Shown in pieces: positions 1-12,194 of a stretch of 64,000 nucleotides of DNA (position 1 is the first letter of the stretch; the number at the start of each line of letters is the position of its first letter). The stretch lies in the NCBI GenBank assembly GCA_001931875.2, contig MSJH02000540.1, positions 1 to 64,000 of the forward strand, given 5' to 3'. A program made the translations under genes and the position numbers. The stretch comes from Byssochlamys sp. IMV 00236. Its lineage: Eukaryota; Ascomycota; Eurotiomycetes; Eurotiales; Thermoascaceae. The notes beneath the pieces were generated by a model. The model made no database searches and was not told the DNA's origin. It saw nothing but the letters and a program-made list of their open reading frames with translations.

Positions 1-188
1 ATACTATCTATATCTATTCAGTAGATTTCTTCTAAAAGTCTCTAATTCCCCAGATAATACAAACTGCCATTGTAAGTTTTGCATTTTATTATTATCCCGA
101 AAGAAATTTAAAATAATGTCTCTAAAAATGAAGATATATACTTTATAAGGTATATACTACATATATTCCAAAGATTAGCCCTTCTAAT

Positions 189-275
189 TAGCTTTGTGGT
201 TAAGATATTGCGCTGCCAATTTGGCTGATTTGTATGAATACAGCACTGATCAAGTTGGGGGTTTGAGCAACTCGG
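189..275 (+). repeat. tRNA-derived (SINE-like) element fragment
   Basis: TAGCTTTGTGG at 189-199 is one base from the pol III A-box consensus TRGCNNAGTGG, and GGTTTGAGC at 260-268 looks like a decayed B box (GGTTCGAGTC with C to T change). The segment between them does not fold obviously as a tRNA and the boxes are about 71 bp apart, longer than in an intronless tRNA. I infer a tRNA-derived SINE or tRNA relic; the ends of the element were not found. Confidence 0.3.
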
Positions 276-479
276 GGGTGGATTATGTTACGTCGGGCTC
301 GACCCAGTAGACAGCCCTATCGTGGTTCTCTTTCGTATTCTGATAGTACCCCCTTCTACCCGCGGGCAACTTTTATAAGTCTACACAGTTAAGCTGTATA
401 AGACAGGCCGCAAGTAAATACATAGCCAGAGACACGTCCGCTAAGCGTGGAGGCCGGGGTACCTCCCTCACCTGATTGG

Positions 480-1206
480 TTACTCTGTGCCACTTTGCTC
501 ATCTGAATCCCTCCTGGCGGCTTCATGTATCCCGTGAGATGAAGTTGGCGAGGTCTCCATATCCCTGCTTCTTATATGTGGACTGAAAGCACTGGCTGTA
601 CCAGTTTCATCAGTCTTTTGACGGCCGACACGAGTAGTGCGCTGCAGGCTTGCAAGAGGCCCTTTCGTCGATTCGCCTAAGCTCCTCGTAGATAGGCCAG
701 CTTGAGCTTCAGCCCCAGCGCCTGATCCTATTTCAGTGCTGTCAGGAGGAATCGTGCCATGTTCTTTCTCCCAGTCTTCCTCCGCAACACGAACAATTTC
801 CTTCATTGCCTCGCCCGCCTCTTGCCATACCTTAAATACGGTTCATCAGCAGCAAACTCTTGGTAGAGGCTGAGAGCTTTCCGTGCGTGGTAACTGATAA
901 TGTTAGAAGAAACGCTGTAGACTTGGGTCAAGGGCAGATTGTCTCACAGATAGTTTCCATCGCAGACAGCCAGTAAAGTATGGCATCGGGCGCGGATATA
1001 TAGTGGAAGCGTTGCTTCCAGCAGAAGTTCTCTGCATGTTTCCTCTGCCTTGTCGCCATCTTCTTCATTCCCGTTGTTTAAGAGTTTCTCGGCCTATGCC
1101 CATGTTAATATTTGGCCACGAAAGTCACTCTCGTCCATACCTCTCGATAGCGCCAATGGAAGAAACGTGCGCTGTTGCTGTGATTCAAAAGCTGGTGGTC
1201 TTCCAT
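480..1206 (-). CDS. Hypothetical spliced gene, reading frame breaks near its 3' end
   Basis: I do not recognise the family. A coherent model starts at ATG 1206: exon 1206-1141 (22 codons), intron 1140-1094 with GTATGG, a TTAAC branch and TAG, exon 1093-948, intron 947-894 (GTGAGA, CTAAC, CAG), then an exon from 893. The product is hydrophilic and helical, with a run reading YHARKALSLYQEFAADEP. At about position 835 this frame leads to a stop at 803-805, whereas another frame, open to 480, continues naturally as VFKVWQEAGEAMKEIV and then becomes Ser/Thr-rich. Either one base is missing, which would make this a pseudogene or an assembly error, or the last intron is not the one I can see. The two introns with branch points argue that it was once a real gene. 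Function unknown. Confidence 0.4.
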
Positions 1207-2089
1207 AGCTGGCAATTTATCTACAGCGGGTTAGGACCTTCCAAGGACACAAGAATGATGCAACCGATGAGACGACGCAAAGTTTTGATGAGACGAAGTG
1301 AGACCTTGATAAACCTGAAGAGGCAGTGAGGTAAGGGAGGGTAACTCGAACTCACTTGTAGACAAGTGATAAGCTAGTGAACTTAATAGAGCAGATGAAC
1401 TCACAGTCAAGTAGGCAGGAATCGATGGTATTTTGATGAAAAAGGTACGATCAAAACCACTGTAGGTCAGGGGGTGATGGATGAGCGGCCAGGACTCGGG
1501 ACACGAAAGAAGATCCCCATACAAACGATCAGAGGTTAGACAGGAAAACGGAATATAGCCATGTCTTTCAATGATGCCTAGCCAAGCTACGCAATGGATT
1601 TTTCAACAAAGAGAATCTTTTCGTTGGATCTGCTCGCATACGGCCTTATTTACTTTTCATTCAAATCCCCCGCTCAATTCTCCGTGTCTTTAAATCCTTA
1701 TGACGATGGTTGAGATTTAAGCAGTCTAGTGGAAAGGAAAGAGTAGAAGTCGCAATTACGGTACCTAAGCCAGACCCCTCTTGATCAGAATAAACGTAGG
1801 TACCTAGAAGCAAAAGCAGACAGAGTAAGACAACAAAACCGATAGAAAGCACATAGGCAAACAGCTACAGAATGCAGTTACGGATTGGCTGAGTAGCCAG
1901 TCACCTGATACGACGGGTACTTAGTTTCTGCACTGCCTTGCGACATAATGGTTCTGTTGAACTGCATCACGTGATTTTATTCTGCTGATAGTTACCGCTA
2001 TCGTGAACTTTCTATCTAAAAAGCTTCAAAAACAAAGAAAACGTCAAAACATAGCCATAACTCCGTTAATCGTGCTGCAAATTGGTTTT
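1207..2089. other. Intergenic, no gene supported
   Basis: Short overlapping ORFs without coding character or paired splice sites. It contains the 3' flank of the EF-3 gene. Confidence 0.5.
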
Positions 2090-5000
2090 TTAGAATTCCT
2101 CATCGGAGAAGACCTCTTCGCCGCGCTTTTTGCGTGCGATCCGCTCTTTTTTCTTCTTTCTAAGTTCAGCAGAAGACAGTTTCTGTTGCTTTTTCGGGGC
2201 CTCTATTTTATTTCCCATTGCGTCAAAGCGGTCCTCTTCATCCTGCTTGTCAGTGAGACGAGGACCGGAGCCCTGACCCTGGACCCAGTTGTGACCGGAG
2301 GGAGTCATCTTACCGTCCATGACGGCCCAGACTTCCTCGGTGAGGTTCTCGGTGAACTCCTTGGAGTGGGTGATGATGATGACACCGCCCTCGAAGGACT
2401 TGATAGCCTTGGACAGGGCACCCAGAGAGTCACGGTCGAGGTAGTTGGTGGGCTCGTCCAGGACGATCAGGTGAGGACGCTGCCAGGAGCAGGCGGCCAG
2501 GACGACCTTGACACGCTGACCACCGGACAGACCGCGCATGCGGGAGTGAGAGACAAGCTCAGCATCGAGACCGAAGTTGGCGCAGTGCTGCTCGATCTCG
2601 CGACGGACAAGGGGACGGAACTGACCGCTGGCGAGGGCCTCCTTCTGGTCGACCTCAGCGACCATCTTGGCGTGGGTCTGGATGATCTCGTTACGGGGAA
2701 TCCAGGCGTTGTCAGCGGTCATCATGGGAGTCCACTTCTCGCTCTTCATGCCGATGTTCTCACCCAGGGCGAACGAACACTCGTACTCGTAGGAGTTCTT
2801 GAACTTGCGACGGGAGTGGATACCGATGACACGACGGGGAGTGCCCTCGATGTTGTAGATCTTGTCCATGGCCTTCTCATCCTCGTCGGTGACCTGCTTG
2901 TTGGCACGGTCCATGGTCTCACGGTCCTCACCGGTCTGGAAACGCCACTGGATGTACTCGGAGGGAGTCTTGTCGAGGTGGTTATCGATGTGGGCGAAAG
3001 CGTGCTGCTTGATGTAGGCAATACGGATGTTCTCGTGGTGGTAGACCTCACCGGAAGTGGGGATCAGCTCACCGGTCAGGACGTTGACCAGAGTAGACTT
3101 TCCGGCACCGTTAGGACCAATGACGGCAATACGGGAACCGAGCGAGCACTGGAAGGTGATGTTCTCGATCTGGGGCTTGGGAGTACCAGGGTACTGGAAG
3201 GACATGTTGGTGACACGAACAATGGCCTTGGCCTTGGTCTTGACACCCTCCAAGTAACCGGGCTCAGGGAACTTGAACTCCATCTCGGAGGCACCAAGCT
3301 CGTAGTAAGAGCGAGCAGAGGGTACCTTCTTGACGAACTCGCTCAGGGTACCACGGTAGCGCTTAAGCTTGAAGCGCTCGTAGTGGATAACATGCTGGAT
3401 GACGTTGTCCAGGAACTTGCTGTCGTGGGAGACGATGATGGACGTGCAAGGGGAGTTGATGAGGTACTGCTCCAACCAGGCGACGTTCTTGACGTCCAAG
3501 TGGTTGGTGGGCTCGTCCAGCAGGAGAATGTCGGGCTCCTCGAAGACGGCACGGGCAAGAGCCAGCTTCATCTTCCAACCACCAGAGAGGGAGGTGATGG
3601 GGCTCTCAAACTGCTCACGGAGGAAACCGAACTCGGCCAGCTTGTCCTCGACAGTCTTCTGGTCGGCCGTGACACCGGCCTCGGCCAGCTTCTTCATGGT
3701 CCAGCCAATAACGGTCTGCTCAGTGTCGGCAGAGTCCAGGTCGTGCTCGACGAAGACAGTCTTGACCTCGCTCTTCTTAGGGAAACCCTCAACCTGCTCG
3801 TTGTTGATGGCGCGCATAAGGGTGGACTTTCCGGAACCGTTGGGACCGAGAAGACCGTAACGCTGACCACGCTTGAGACGCAGATGAGTCTGGTTCAGCA
3901 GGATCTTGGCACCATACGCCAGGTTGAAGGTGCAGTTGCAGAGGTCCTCGCCCTCCTCCTCGTCCTCGGCGACCTCATCCTCGGCCTCAGCACCAGGAGC
4001 GGCACGCTTGCGGAGGGCCTCGGCGATAGGCTTGGCCTCCTTCTCGCCGACAAGAGCAGTGATGTAGGGGAGGGTGTTCTCAGTCCAGCTGACAACCTCG
4101 TTGTTCTTCTCATCAACGAGCTGACCGGAGATGGCGGCGATGTACTCGATGATGGACTCAGACTGAGGAATGACGGCCTTGAACTTGGGCTCAAGGATCT
4201 CCTTGAGGATAGCCGAGACGGTGGCGATGTCACCGGCCTTGGAAACCTCGGGGATCTTGCCGTCCTTGACATCACCGACACGGATCAGAGTGTCCAAGGC
4301 CTGCTTGGTCTTCTCACGGGCCTCGGGGTCGGCCAGGGTCTCGTAGTTCTTCTGAAGAGCGGGCATCAACTTGGGCAAGAAAGCAGCGACAATCTGGGGG
4401 TCCTCGACCAGCTTGCACATGTTGTCGACAATGACGGCGGACTTTCGCTTGATGGCGGTCTCACGCTCGACGAGACCACGGTCCAGCAGAGGAACCATGA
4501 TGGCCAGGGTAGGCTCGTGGACGTCAGTGACGAAGGTAGTAGCACCCAGCAGGTGGACAGTCTCGGGGACGTTCTCCGGCTTGGCGATACACTTGATAAG
4601 CTCGGGAATGAAGCGCTCAATATCCTTGTTGACGATCAGACCACAGACCTTCTCCATGGTGCCGTAAGCAGCCTTCTTGACCTCAGGCTTCGTGTCCCAC
4701 ATGGACTCGGAGACAACCGGGATCAGGTCAGGCACACGGTAGGACAGCTGGACGGGGGCACTCTCGACGAGAGCCTCGATGGCCTCCAGAGCAGTGATCT
4801 TCTCAGGCCACTTCTGGGCAGTGGCGAGAGAGTTGATGATGGGAGGCAGAACGGCCTTGACAGCGTTGGGGTTGATGCCCTTGACGATGGCGATGGCAGT
4901 GGTCTGAGCAGCGTTCTTGACAGGAACCATCTTGTCACTGACGGCAGTCAGAACGGGGCCCAGCAGGCTGACGAGGTAAGGCTCGACACCAGAAGCCAGG

Positions 5001-5287
5001 TTGGGCTCCTGAGCGATAGCCCGGATGGCTTCCAGGGCGTGCTCACGGGCAGCAGCATCCTTCTTGTTGGCAAGCTGCTTCTTGAAGGCCTCGACAGCCT
5101 TGGCGGGCAGGACCTTCTCGTCGATAGGGCCGCTGAAGAGGGAGGCAATGTTGCTGGTCGCAGCGTTGACCTCATCAGGGGTCTTGGAGACGCTGAGGTT
5201 CTTGAGGAGATCCTCGAGCACGGCAACCGACTGAGCGGTCTCCTTGCCAGAAACGGCGGGAACGGAAGAAACGTCGACGGCAGGCAT
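2090..5287 (-). CDS. Translation elongation factor 3 (EF-3), ABC-F ATPase
   Basis: Fungal EF-3 is a ribosome-associated cytosolic ATPase that helps release deacylated tRNA from the E site at each elongation cycle. This 1065-residue intron-free frame has the usual EF-3 length. Residues ~1-320 are HEAT-like helical repeats. The first ABC domain has Walker A GPNGSGKS near residue 480, signature LSGGWKMK and Walker [13 protein letters not shown] near 584. The second has GPNGAGKS near 724, LSGGQRVKV and [12 protein letters not shown] near 939. The segment around [20 protein letters not shown], between the second Walker A and its signature, is the chromodomain-like insertion typical of EF-3. The C-terminus is Lys-rich ([16 protein letters not shown]), as expected for ribosome binding. 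Codons are strongly C-ending, consistent with very high expression. That bias also opens a 1117-codon antisense frame, which is an artefact. Homologue of S. cerevisiae YEF3. Confidence 0.97.
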   Translation of the reverse strand: MPAVDVSSVPAVSGKETAQSVAVLEDLLKNLSVSKTPDEVNAATSNIASLFSGPIDEKVLPAKAVEAFKKQLANKKDAAAREHALEAIRAIAQEPNLASGVEPYLVSLLGPVLTAVSDKMVPVKNAAQTTAIAIVKGINPNAVKAVLPPIINSLATAQKWPEKITALEAIEALVESAPVQLSYRVPDLIPVVSESMWDTKPEVKKAAYGTMEKVCGLIVNKDIERFIPELIKCIAKPENVPETVHLLGATTFVTDVHEPTLAIMVPLLDRGLVERETAIKRKSAVIVDNMCKLVEDPQIVAAFLPKLMPALQKNYETLADPEAREKTKQALDTLIRVGDVKDGKIPEVSKAGDIATVSAILKEILEPKFKAVIPQSESIIEYIAAISGQLVDEKNNEVVSWTENTLPYITALVGEKEAKPIAEALRKRAAPGAEAEDEVAEDEEEGEDLCNCTFNLAYGAKILLNQTHLRLKRGQRYGLLGPNGSGKSTLMRAINNEQVEGFPKKSEVKTVFVEHDLDSADTEQTVIGWTMKKLAEAGVTADQKTVEDKLAEFGFLREQFESPITSLSGGWKMKLALARAVFEEPDILLLDEPTNHLDVKNVAWLEQYLINSPCTSIIVSHDSKFLDNVIQHVIHYERFKLKRYRGTLSEFVKKVPSARSYYELGASEMEFKFPEPGYLEGVKTKAKAIVRVTNMSFQYPGTPKPQIENITFQCSLGSRIAVIGPNGAGKSTLVNVLTGELIPTSGEVYHHENIRIAYIKQHAFAHIDNHLDKTPSEYIQWRFQTGEDRETMDRANKQVTDEDEKAMDKIYNIEGTPRRVIGIHSRRKFKNSYEYECSFALGENIGMKSEKWTPMMTADNAWIPRNEIIQTHAKMVAEVDQKEALASGQFRPLVRREIEQHCANFGLDAELVSHSRMRGLSGGQRVKVVLAACSWQRPHLIVLDEPTNYLDRDSLGALSKAIKSFEGGVIIITHSKEFTENLTEEVWAVMDGKMTPSGHNWVQGQGSGPRLTDKQDEEDRFDAMGNKIEAPKKQQKLSSAELRKKKKERIARKKRGEEVFSDEEF

Positions 5288-8200
5288 TTTGGACGAAATT
5301 TTGGCGACTTTTTGAATAACGTCGGAAGAAGAAATGGTATGAAAAGGCGAAATTAAGAGCGCGGGAAAGATAGAAAGATGCGACGAGGTCGTGCAAAAAT
5401 CGTTCTATCCGGGTATCTCGATGATAAGGTGGCGGCCCACGGTGACTGCGTCCTCTCGACGCAGAATGCGCTCTAAGCGGCCGGTACGAGATCTATTCTG
5501 TCTAAGCAGAAGACAAGGAAAGAGAACAGCAAGAGGACCAAAGCCTCTGTATGGTATGAAAGAGGAAATATGGGAGAGAGAGAGGAAGATGGGAAAGAAA
5601 GGAGGGGTGCGCGGGCTGGCAAAGATATTTATCGCTGTGTGGCCCCTCGCCCGCCCAACCGCTCGCCAGCAGGAGGAAATTTTTTTTTTTCTCGCTGTCC
5701 CGCGCTAAACCCGATTGGTCACTGGTGGCGAAGAACCTTGTCGGCGCTAGTCCGGATATGGACACGACCGCCCGCCACAATCCCTTGTCGCTGATTGGCC
5801 ACCATCTGCCGTTCAGGCGAATCGTCGGCGGGGAGACAGACGGATATTGGGAATCAGATACTGTCAGCGCCGAAAAACCAGCGCGTTCTGGAAGATCTAC
5901 GGAGCGAAAGGGTTGGAAAAAAGGAATTTTATTTTTTTTCTTGCTGGTTTGTCATTCTTGGTTCCGAGTGGCTACGGTGTCTGGGGAGAAGCTCACAACT
6001 GCTGCTCCGTCAGAATACCTGATACCATAGGTCGGATACAACTCTACTGTCGAATACGCGGCGGTGCTGTGAACTACGGAGCCCTCTCCCCGGCCAATCT
6101 CACCCCATTTCGCTTGCATGTGTCGGCGACCGCTTGACAGTCATGAAAGTGATGTGTTGGGCCCAATCCCTGCTTCATCCTTGTCTATCCCTTGATCCGC
6201 CCTGAACGGCTGGACTGGACCTTGGACATCTGGCATTGCAACCCCCTTAACAACGCTAGATACATGGATTTCTAACAACACATACAGTTCCCCAGGACCC
6301 GATCTATTTCTGTCGCCACCCTGGGATCGACCGTCCCGAGTCGGTGGCGCAGACTTCTCGGATCAAAACTCTGTTGTCCCGACTTTAGACTCTGAAGCGC
6401 CATGGGAATGTTGCGCGCTCTTCGTCATGTTTGCTTACCATAGTCCGTACAAGATGTTTATTAACCTTCGGCCGACAGAAACGCATGTCCGGAAAAAGTA
6501 GTCTTAGGTGTGCTCGTCTGGATCTCCAGGATCTAGAGCGATGCTCTCGAGGACTACCAAACCTGGGGAGCGAAACAAACTCGGTCCGTTTCTAGGTGCT
6601 CATGCCAAAAAGCCCTTCTCCCTGCCTTGGTAACGCCGGTTATGGCTGGCGGCTTGTTGAAGGAAAAGTTACCCAGACACATGCCTGCACTCGTAATAAT
6701 AATGAAGGAGCTGCCCGTCTAGTTAACTGAGGGGGGGAAATTATGACCGCCACTTCGTGATTCCTGACTTGTGAGTTTCCAGGGCCTATGGCATGAAGGA
6801 ATAGTTGCGGTCAGCCTTGGAACACAACAGCCCTGCTCACCGCTTGAGAATGGAATCCCTGTCTGCGTAGAGTACGAATGATTGACCAAACTTTCAAAGT
6901 GACAGGGAGATCCCGCTAACTGCTCGATGCAGCTGGGCTGGGGACCATTAGCTATTCCTTATCGTGCTTATCGAAATATCTCCCAGGCTTTACTAGGGTG
7001 TCTACCATAGTTAACACGAGAAGAACTCTGCACGGTCGTGTTGACGGCCCCCTTTTCTCCAGATTCCAGATGCATCTCCACCCTCCTTATCCCTTATCCC
7101 CCGCGAAAAGTCGGCGAAACAAAGGCGCGAAGAAAAGCCGGGTCGCCGGTCGGAGTGGGTCGGAGTAACCTTAACGCTGCACCTGCAGCCACAAGCTTGT
7201 CTTTTCCATTTTCGTCCTGTCTCGGACGACGAATTTCCTCCTGGAGAGTCCGAGGAAAATCCATACATTTTTGCATCTGGATCATACCAAGATGCCCATC
7301 GATTTGAACTCGGAAGTAGCGTCCAATCATTGCGGCATATCTTTCGGGACATTCTTACGGCCACAGATTCATTACGCTTTTGTTTGATATCCTATCCCTG
7401 TCGCCACAGTCCGTTACGTCGCTAGGCGCCTTGAACTGGACTAGACTAGTGGTTTGATGAGACTATTCTTGTTCTTTGTCTGGCTCTAATATTCTGGAGT
7501 TGCACTACTCCGTAATGCAACATCCAATCGAATGGCCATTATTAGAGCAGTTCTCCTCGAATCTAGAAGAACATCCGTTTCTGACGCTTCAGAGCAAAAG
7601 CAAATTCATTGGCCTTTTCGCTCTTGATTGCTAGCCGAAACTGTCAGCAATACCATACAGTGTTCCTCTTGCTCCTCCTCTGTCGCAAGATCCCGGTGGC
7701 GTTGACACTCACTGCAAGATCTAACAGACATTGATGTCTTCCCTTTACCAGGAAATTTAGAACTCTGGCCACCATCTGCGCTTTCGACCCCTCAAAAACA
7801 GCGTCATTATCCATGCTGATTTCTATCTGTGACCTGTTTGCAGACAACCTGGACGTCTAGCAGATATCATCATGATCTTATTTCGATAACCTCGTCTTTC
7901 GTTGTAATTCTATACTGTCACTCCTCTACTTCTAGCTGTGGCGATTTTGTATTCTCCATTATTCCCGCCTCAAGTTTGCGGTTAGAGAAGGATTGAATAA
8001 CAGAAACTGTCATTGGCACAGGCTAATTATTCAGATCGTGTCGATTTCAAACAGCAGCCCACTACGGAATTGACTCTGCCGACGATGTCAGACCCAACTA
8101 GGCCCGCTGTGGAGGTGAACTAGTCGCCTACTTCCGTACGTCAGGAACATTTGCCACCATGGGTGGCCAGCTCGGCTGATACCGAGCGATAAGACCCTAC

Positions 8201-8514
8201 AACTACCATTATACTCAAGAACCTCAGTTTCATGCTGTTAACAATAACCGTTTGACAACCACACATCATTCTCACTGCTAGTGATAGTGCGAGTTTGACA
8301 AATACTCAGTATGGATACAGGAACAATAAGACGAAACGAAAATGGCACGTCGAAACGCGCAGCGTCAGCAGAGGAGTCTGTGAATGGGTCATACACTTCC
8401 TCTGGAGAAGAGAACTGTTGATCAAACCGTGTGCATCAATCGTATCGGAAGATAGACGCCCGATATGGACGCAGCAGCATCTTTCAGCTGAAGAATAGGA
8501 ACTGTGCTGGGATC
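5288..8514. other. Long intergenic region, no gene supported
   Basis: It holds the EF-3 promoter and 5' leader in the first ~600 bp. The rest contains only short, mutually overlapping ORFs (the longest near 7011-7364 minus) with no recognisable domain or convincing splice signals. Confidence 0.5.
5714..5798 (-). promoter_or_regulatory. Two CCAAT boxes upstream of EF-3
   Basis: ATTGG at 5714-5718 and 5794-5798 reads CCAAT on the EF-3 strand, about 430 and 510 bp before its ATG. The distal one reads CCAATCAG, matching the preferred CCAATSA site of the fungal HAP/AnCF complex. The flanking 5288-5400 segment is purine-rich on the plus strand (CT-rich on the coding strand), as in many highly expressed fungal promoters. 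Binding is inferred. Confidence 0.4.
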
Positions 8515-9417
8515 TTAGTTGCTGTCGCTGCTACTGGAACTCGAGCTTGAGCTTGAGCTTTTGTGTCGGCTGTGGCTATGATGGCTGTGACCGTGACTGT
8601 GGCCATGGTGCCCGTGATGATCATTGCTGTGCTTCTTCTTATGCTTCTTGTGCCTGGAAAAGAAGACAAGTTAGGGCGATTCGACATTGCCTTTTTACAC
8701 TGGAAAAGACTTCGATACTCACTTCTTGGCTTTATTTTCCAGCACGTTGGCGCCAACGGCACCGATCAGGGCGCCGCCAATCGTGCCTAGAGCTCCACCC
8801 CCAATCTTATGTCCAGCGAAACCGCCCCCAGCAGCACCCAACAATGACGCGCCTAGACCCTTTTCACCTTCTGCACCCGGAGCCCCAGGGTAGGCTGCCG
8901 CATGTTCCTGCGCTGGTACTTGGCCACCATAGTATGATGCTGCTTCTCCTTTGTGCTGGGGAGGATATGGTGAGTGGCCTCTCTCTTGAGGATATCCGGA
9001 GGGCGGATAACCCGCATGTCCTTCCTGACTGTATCCGTATCCTGGGGGACCACCTTGGGGAGGTCCGCCATATGGAGGCGCATAGCCTTGCTGGCCTTCA
9101 TAAGGAGCTGGGGGCTGTTGCTGATGATCGTACGGCGATTGTGACTGGTGCGAAAGAATCAGCATTCAGTCCTCTCCAGGCGTCACAAAACCATTATCCA
9201 CAAGCTCCCCAAGAGCTACGGAAGCGCAGAACAGTCGAGACACTACTACAAAAAAAGTACTTACCGGAGGATAATATCCTTGCTGCGGAGGCGCTCCATA
9301 TTGGCCTTGTTCATGAGGAGGATAGCCAGGCTGTCCAGGATAACCACCGAATCCCCCACCAGGCGGCGGTGCGCCGTACTGGTGATGCTGCGGAGGTCCA
9401 CCGTAGTAGTCAGACAT
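8515..9417 (-). CDS. Pro/Gly/Tyr-rich glycine-zipper protein with His/Ser-rich tail
   Basis: Three exons (9417-9265, 9144-8723, 8653-8515) give 237 residues, with introns GTAAGT..CACCAG and GTGAGT..CCAG, both in frame. Residues 1-130 are low-complexity PGYPP/QGY repeats, like those of fungal proline-rich membrane-associated proteins. Residues ~146-184 form a small-residue helix (GLGASLLGAAGGGFAG, GGALGTIGGALIGAVGAN), the spacing of a glycine zipper of the 2TM type, which can insert in or pack on membranes. The last ~45 residues are Lys/His-rich (HKKHKKKHS, then HGHSHGHSHHSHS) and finish in a ten-serine run. No signal peptide or catalytic motif is visible. Similar proteins are annotated in many Eurotiales without a known function; stress or membrane association is only an inference. 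Confidence 0.85.
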
Positions 9418-9454
9418 TTCTGCTCGAGCTTTTCGTGGAGCGGAAATATGATAT

Positions 9455-9670
9455 TCAAATCGTAGAGACGTTAAATAGACACGTTACAACTTCTTTGATG
9501 AAAACAGAAGCAATGCCCCTGGCGCGAAAGATTAAGTAGCTGGAAAGAGCCGATCCACGGACGTGAGCGCTACCAAACTCGGGTAGCGGGGGAGGGGGAT
9601 CCTCATTTTTCAGCTCCAGCCGCACTTCCTGCTCCGCCTTCTCAACAAAGTCGACGAACGTGACGAGCAT
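9455..9670 (-). CDS. Small hypothetical ORF upstream of the glycine-zipper gene
   Basis: 71 codons from ATG 9670, beginning MLVTFVDFVEKAEQEVRLEL and continuing DPPPPLPEF. The N-terminal part has an amphipathic helical look, and the stop lies 38 bp before the next start on the same strand. It could be a small protein, an upstream ORF in the leader of the next gene, or chance. No homologue is recognised. Confidence 0.2.
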   Translation of the reverse strand: MLVTFVDFVEKAEQEVRLELKNEDPPPPLPEFGSAHVRGSALSSYLIFRARGIASVFIKEVVTCLFNVSTI

Positions 9671-11299
9671 AAGTATTATTGATGAACTCGTGAGCGACAT
9701 CAGGCGGTTCGGTCAGGTGGGATGTAGTATCGCGGATACAGTTCCGCGAAATGCGATATACTACTATTATCTCTCGATCTTCGGAACTCCACGTGCAGGA
9801 TGCATAAGGGTCTGGGGCATGAAACATTATTCTATCATATTTTGCAGCGTTTTGGCGCATGGCCACCCGCTAAGCTGCGGCCCCACAGATACAACGGTTT
9901 TGAGGCCAACGCCATACACACATCTACAGGTCGTACAAAGAGGAGTTTTGCTATTTATGAGCTTATGATTGTCATTTATACGCGAACCAAGTACTTTATT
10001 TCGACGTCGACTCTCGAAATAGACTAGACGGACAACAAACTAACATACTCTCTATCCCTCTCTCTTCCTCACCTTCTGATCTTGTCGTCGGTATCGGGGC
10101 CGATCCCAAGCTACATATGACCACAGCTTTACCAGGGCGTGCATTTTTCCACAAGGAAAAAATATGAGTAGATCAAGTAGGCTCACATTCCTTCTCCGAA
10201 AACTGCGGACAGCTTCTCCCAATCTCGTGTGATCGATCCTCCAGCCAGCTGGAAACACAAAAGGAGCGATTAATCTACAGACGTCCCTGGGTTGTTGGAT
10301 ATGGTATTGTCACTACTTAGTGAGGGTTCTCGAAGTTGTCCTGCTGGAACGATTGGGTAAATATAATTTGAGACAATAAAATTGATTCTGTCAACCTGTT
10401 GGATAGAGCTGGTAGAACCAGCAGTCAGATCTCAGATCAGGTTTACAGTTAACAGTTATGAACGATCCTTTCTAACCTCTGAGTAACCTTTGTATGAGTT
10501 TTTAAATATTATGGGCTTAGCTCAATTCAAAAACATTGTGGGTTTAAGAAGTGTTCGAGCATCTTTATTAGACAACGTTTCCCCGAAGAGAACCTAAGAA
10601 GCTTTACAGGACAATTAGTTCCTACGCGGGCATTCAAAGAGAATCCCAAGGAGCATATAGGTTTAAAGACATTCCAGATTCATTATTATATCAGCCTGCC
10701 CTTTTAGTGATAATTGAACGTTCTGGAAGCTATTGGTATCCTAGTACCAAGAGCAAACTCCGTTAAATGTCCAAAGCAATAATAACAGCCCAATTCAATA
10801 TTGTCTGTTTCTAAATGTCTATATAACTTCCTTATGAAACGTCACCAATATAAGCTCTTGTGACACTTCTAGTACTCTGCAGAGATAACAGCAGCATCCT
10901 TAATGCTGCTACTCTAGCCCGTAAAATACATACCAACCCAATATAGAGGAATAGATCATATAGAACACTTGCTCTTGCTGGTACTAGTCCTGGTTATATA
11001 AGGATCAATCCCGTCTAGTATTAGACGAGACGAGGAAGAGCAGAGATGGCCCTTCGAGTTTATATCGACCTGAAGGGCGAGGAGCAACCCACTTGCCGTA
11101 TATGGACAGCAGTACTCGCTCCTTCCTCTCAGTCACATGTCGTTTCCTCTGTTATTGGCACCGCCCTTTTCCCACAAAACAGAAAACTTCAAAAATTCTC
11201 CTTCTTCTCCCTTCCTCTTTCCTCACTAGTGACAGTGACAGCAGCAGCAACCACAGCAGCAGCAACAACGACAACAACAACAATAACAGTAGCAACAGT
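9671..11299. other. AT-rich intergenic region
   Basis: No gene is supported. From ~10,300 to 11,000 the sequence is AT-rich with many stops in all frames, in keeping with degraded repeat DNA. The last ~80 bp is a CAG/CAA/AAC-rich tract running into the start of the next gene. Confidence 0.5.
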
Positions 11300-12044
11300 A
11301 TGGGTTAGTAATACATGTCATCCCTTTAACAGATTCAATCCTAATACCAAAGATTAGGAAAGCTCGCGAAAACTCTCCCGGTGGGGGCCAAGAAGGCTGC
11401 TTGGGGCGACAAGGTATGATCTATGCACATTATACAATCTGATTATCTTTGCTTCCTTCTTGTATCTATTTCTATTATTTACTATGAGTCCCTGTTGCTA
11501 ATTTAAACTTTTGATTTAAAAATAGCAGCAGCAGCAGCAGCAGCCACAGGCGTCCCAGCCTGTCAGGCCCCTGCAGCCTTCCGCGGCCCCCACTGGGAAG
11601 GTAGGATAGTTCATATCATGATTTATATATCCATGCAATGCTAATACATAATAGTTGACGCGAGCAGAGAAGAAGAGGAAGCGCCTGGAGGCGGACGCGG
11701 CCGAAGCCCGCAAGCGAGTAAGCTTTTGAGACTTTCATAGATTGACAAATGGTATCTAACTACTCAAGGGTCGTGCGGAGTATCGCGCTGAACTTGCGTC
11801 CAAGGGCATTTTTGTCCCGTCGGACATGATGCAGCCGGAAAAGCCGGCGCGGACCCTAACTCCTGGACAGCTACTGCGTAAGCAGGAGCTGTGTGCGGCG
11901 TTAGAGGAAAGCAAAGGCAGCCTGAAGACGCTGAAGGCGATAAAGCGTGGTCTCACCAAGGCACTAGGCGACTTCGAGCAGAAGTTGAGGGAACAGGAAG
12001 GTCTCCACGGGGAGATCATTACTGAACTCAAGACTCTCTCGTAG
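11300..12044 (+). CDS. Unrecognised small basic protein, copy 1 of a local gene pair
   Basis: Five exons (11300-11303, 11358-11413, 11526-11600, 11655-11717, 11769-12044) join exactly to 157 residues. Donors and acceptors are GT-AG and the frame stays open throughout. The first exon carries only ATGG, so a longer N-terminus in the same frame (from 11093, Asn/Ser-rich) is possible. The product has a short N-terminus (GKLAKTLPVGAKKAAWGDK), a seven-Gln run, a Pro-rich link, a basic cluster (RAEKKRKRLEA) that may be a nuclear signal, then RAEYRAELASKGI and a Leu/Lys/Glu-rich C-terminus likely to form a coiled coil. I do not recognise the family. A diverged second copy with the same exon plan lies at 15049-16557. 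Function unknown. Confidence 0.6.
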
Positions 12045-12194
12045 GCAACTCTTGTCCTGAGCCGCTTTCCTTCCTCAGTTGTCTTCGCATCTTAAATGGG
12101 TCTTTTGGGACTGTAGTGGTAGATAGGGTCAAACCTGTCTACCTACTATAGAACCGATTGTAAATCGCCCAGGACGGCACGACATCTTGGCGTA

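Noticed and set aside
2003..5356. 1117-codon open frame on the plus strand opposite EF-3
   Set aside because: Mirror image of the strongly codon-biased EF-3 gene; Leu/Gly/Asp/Val-rich repeats without domains. The minus strand has the complete ABC-F protein.
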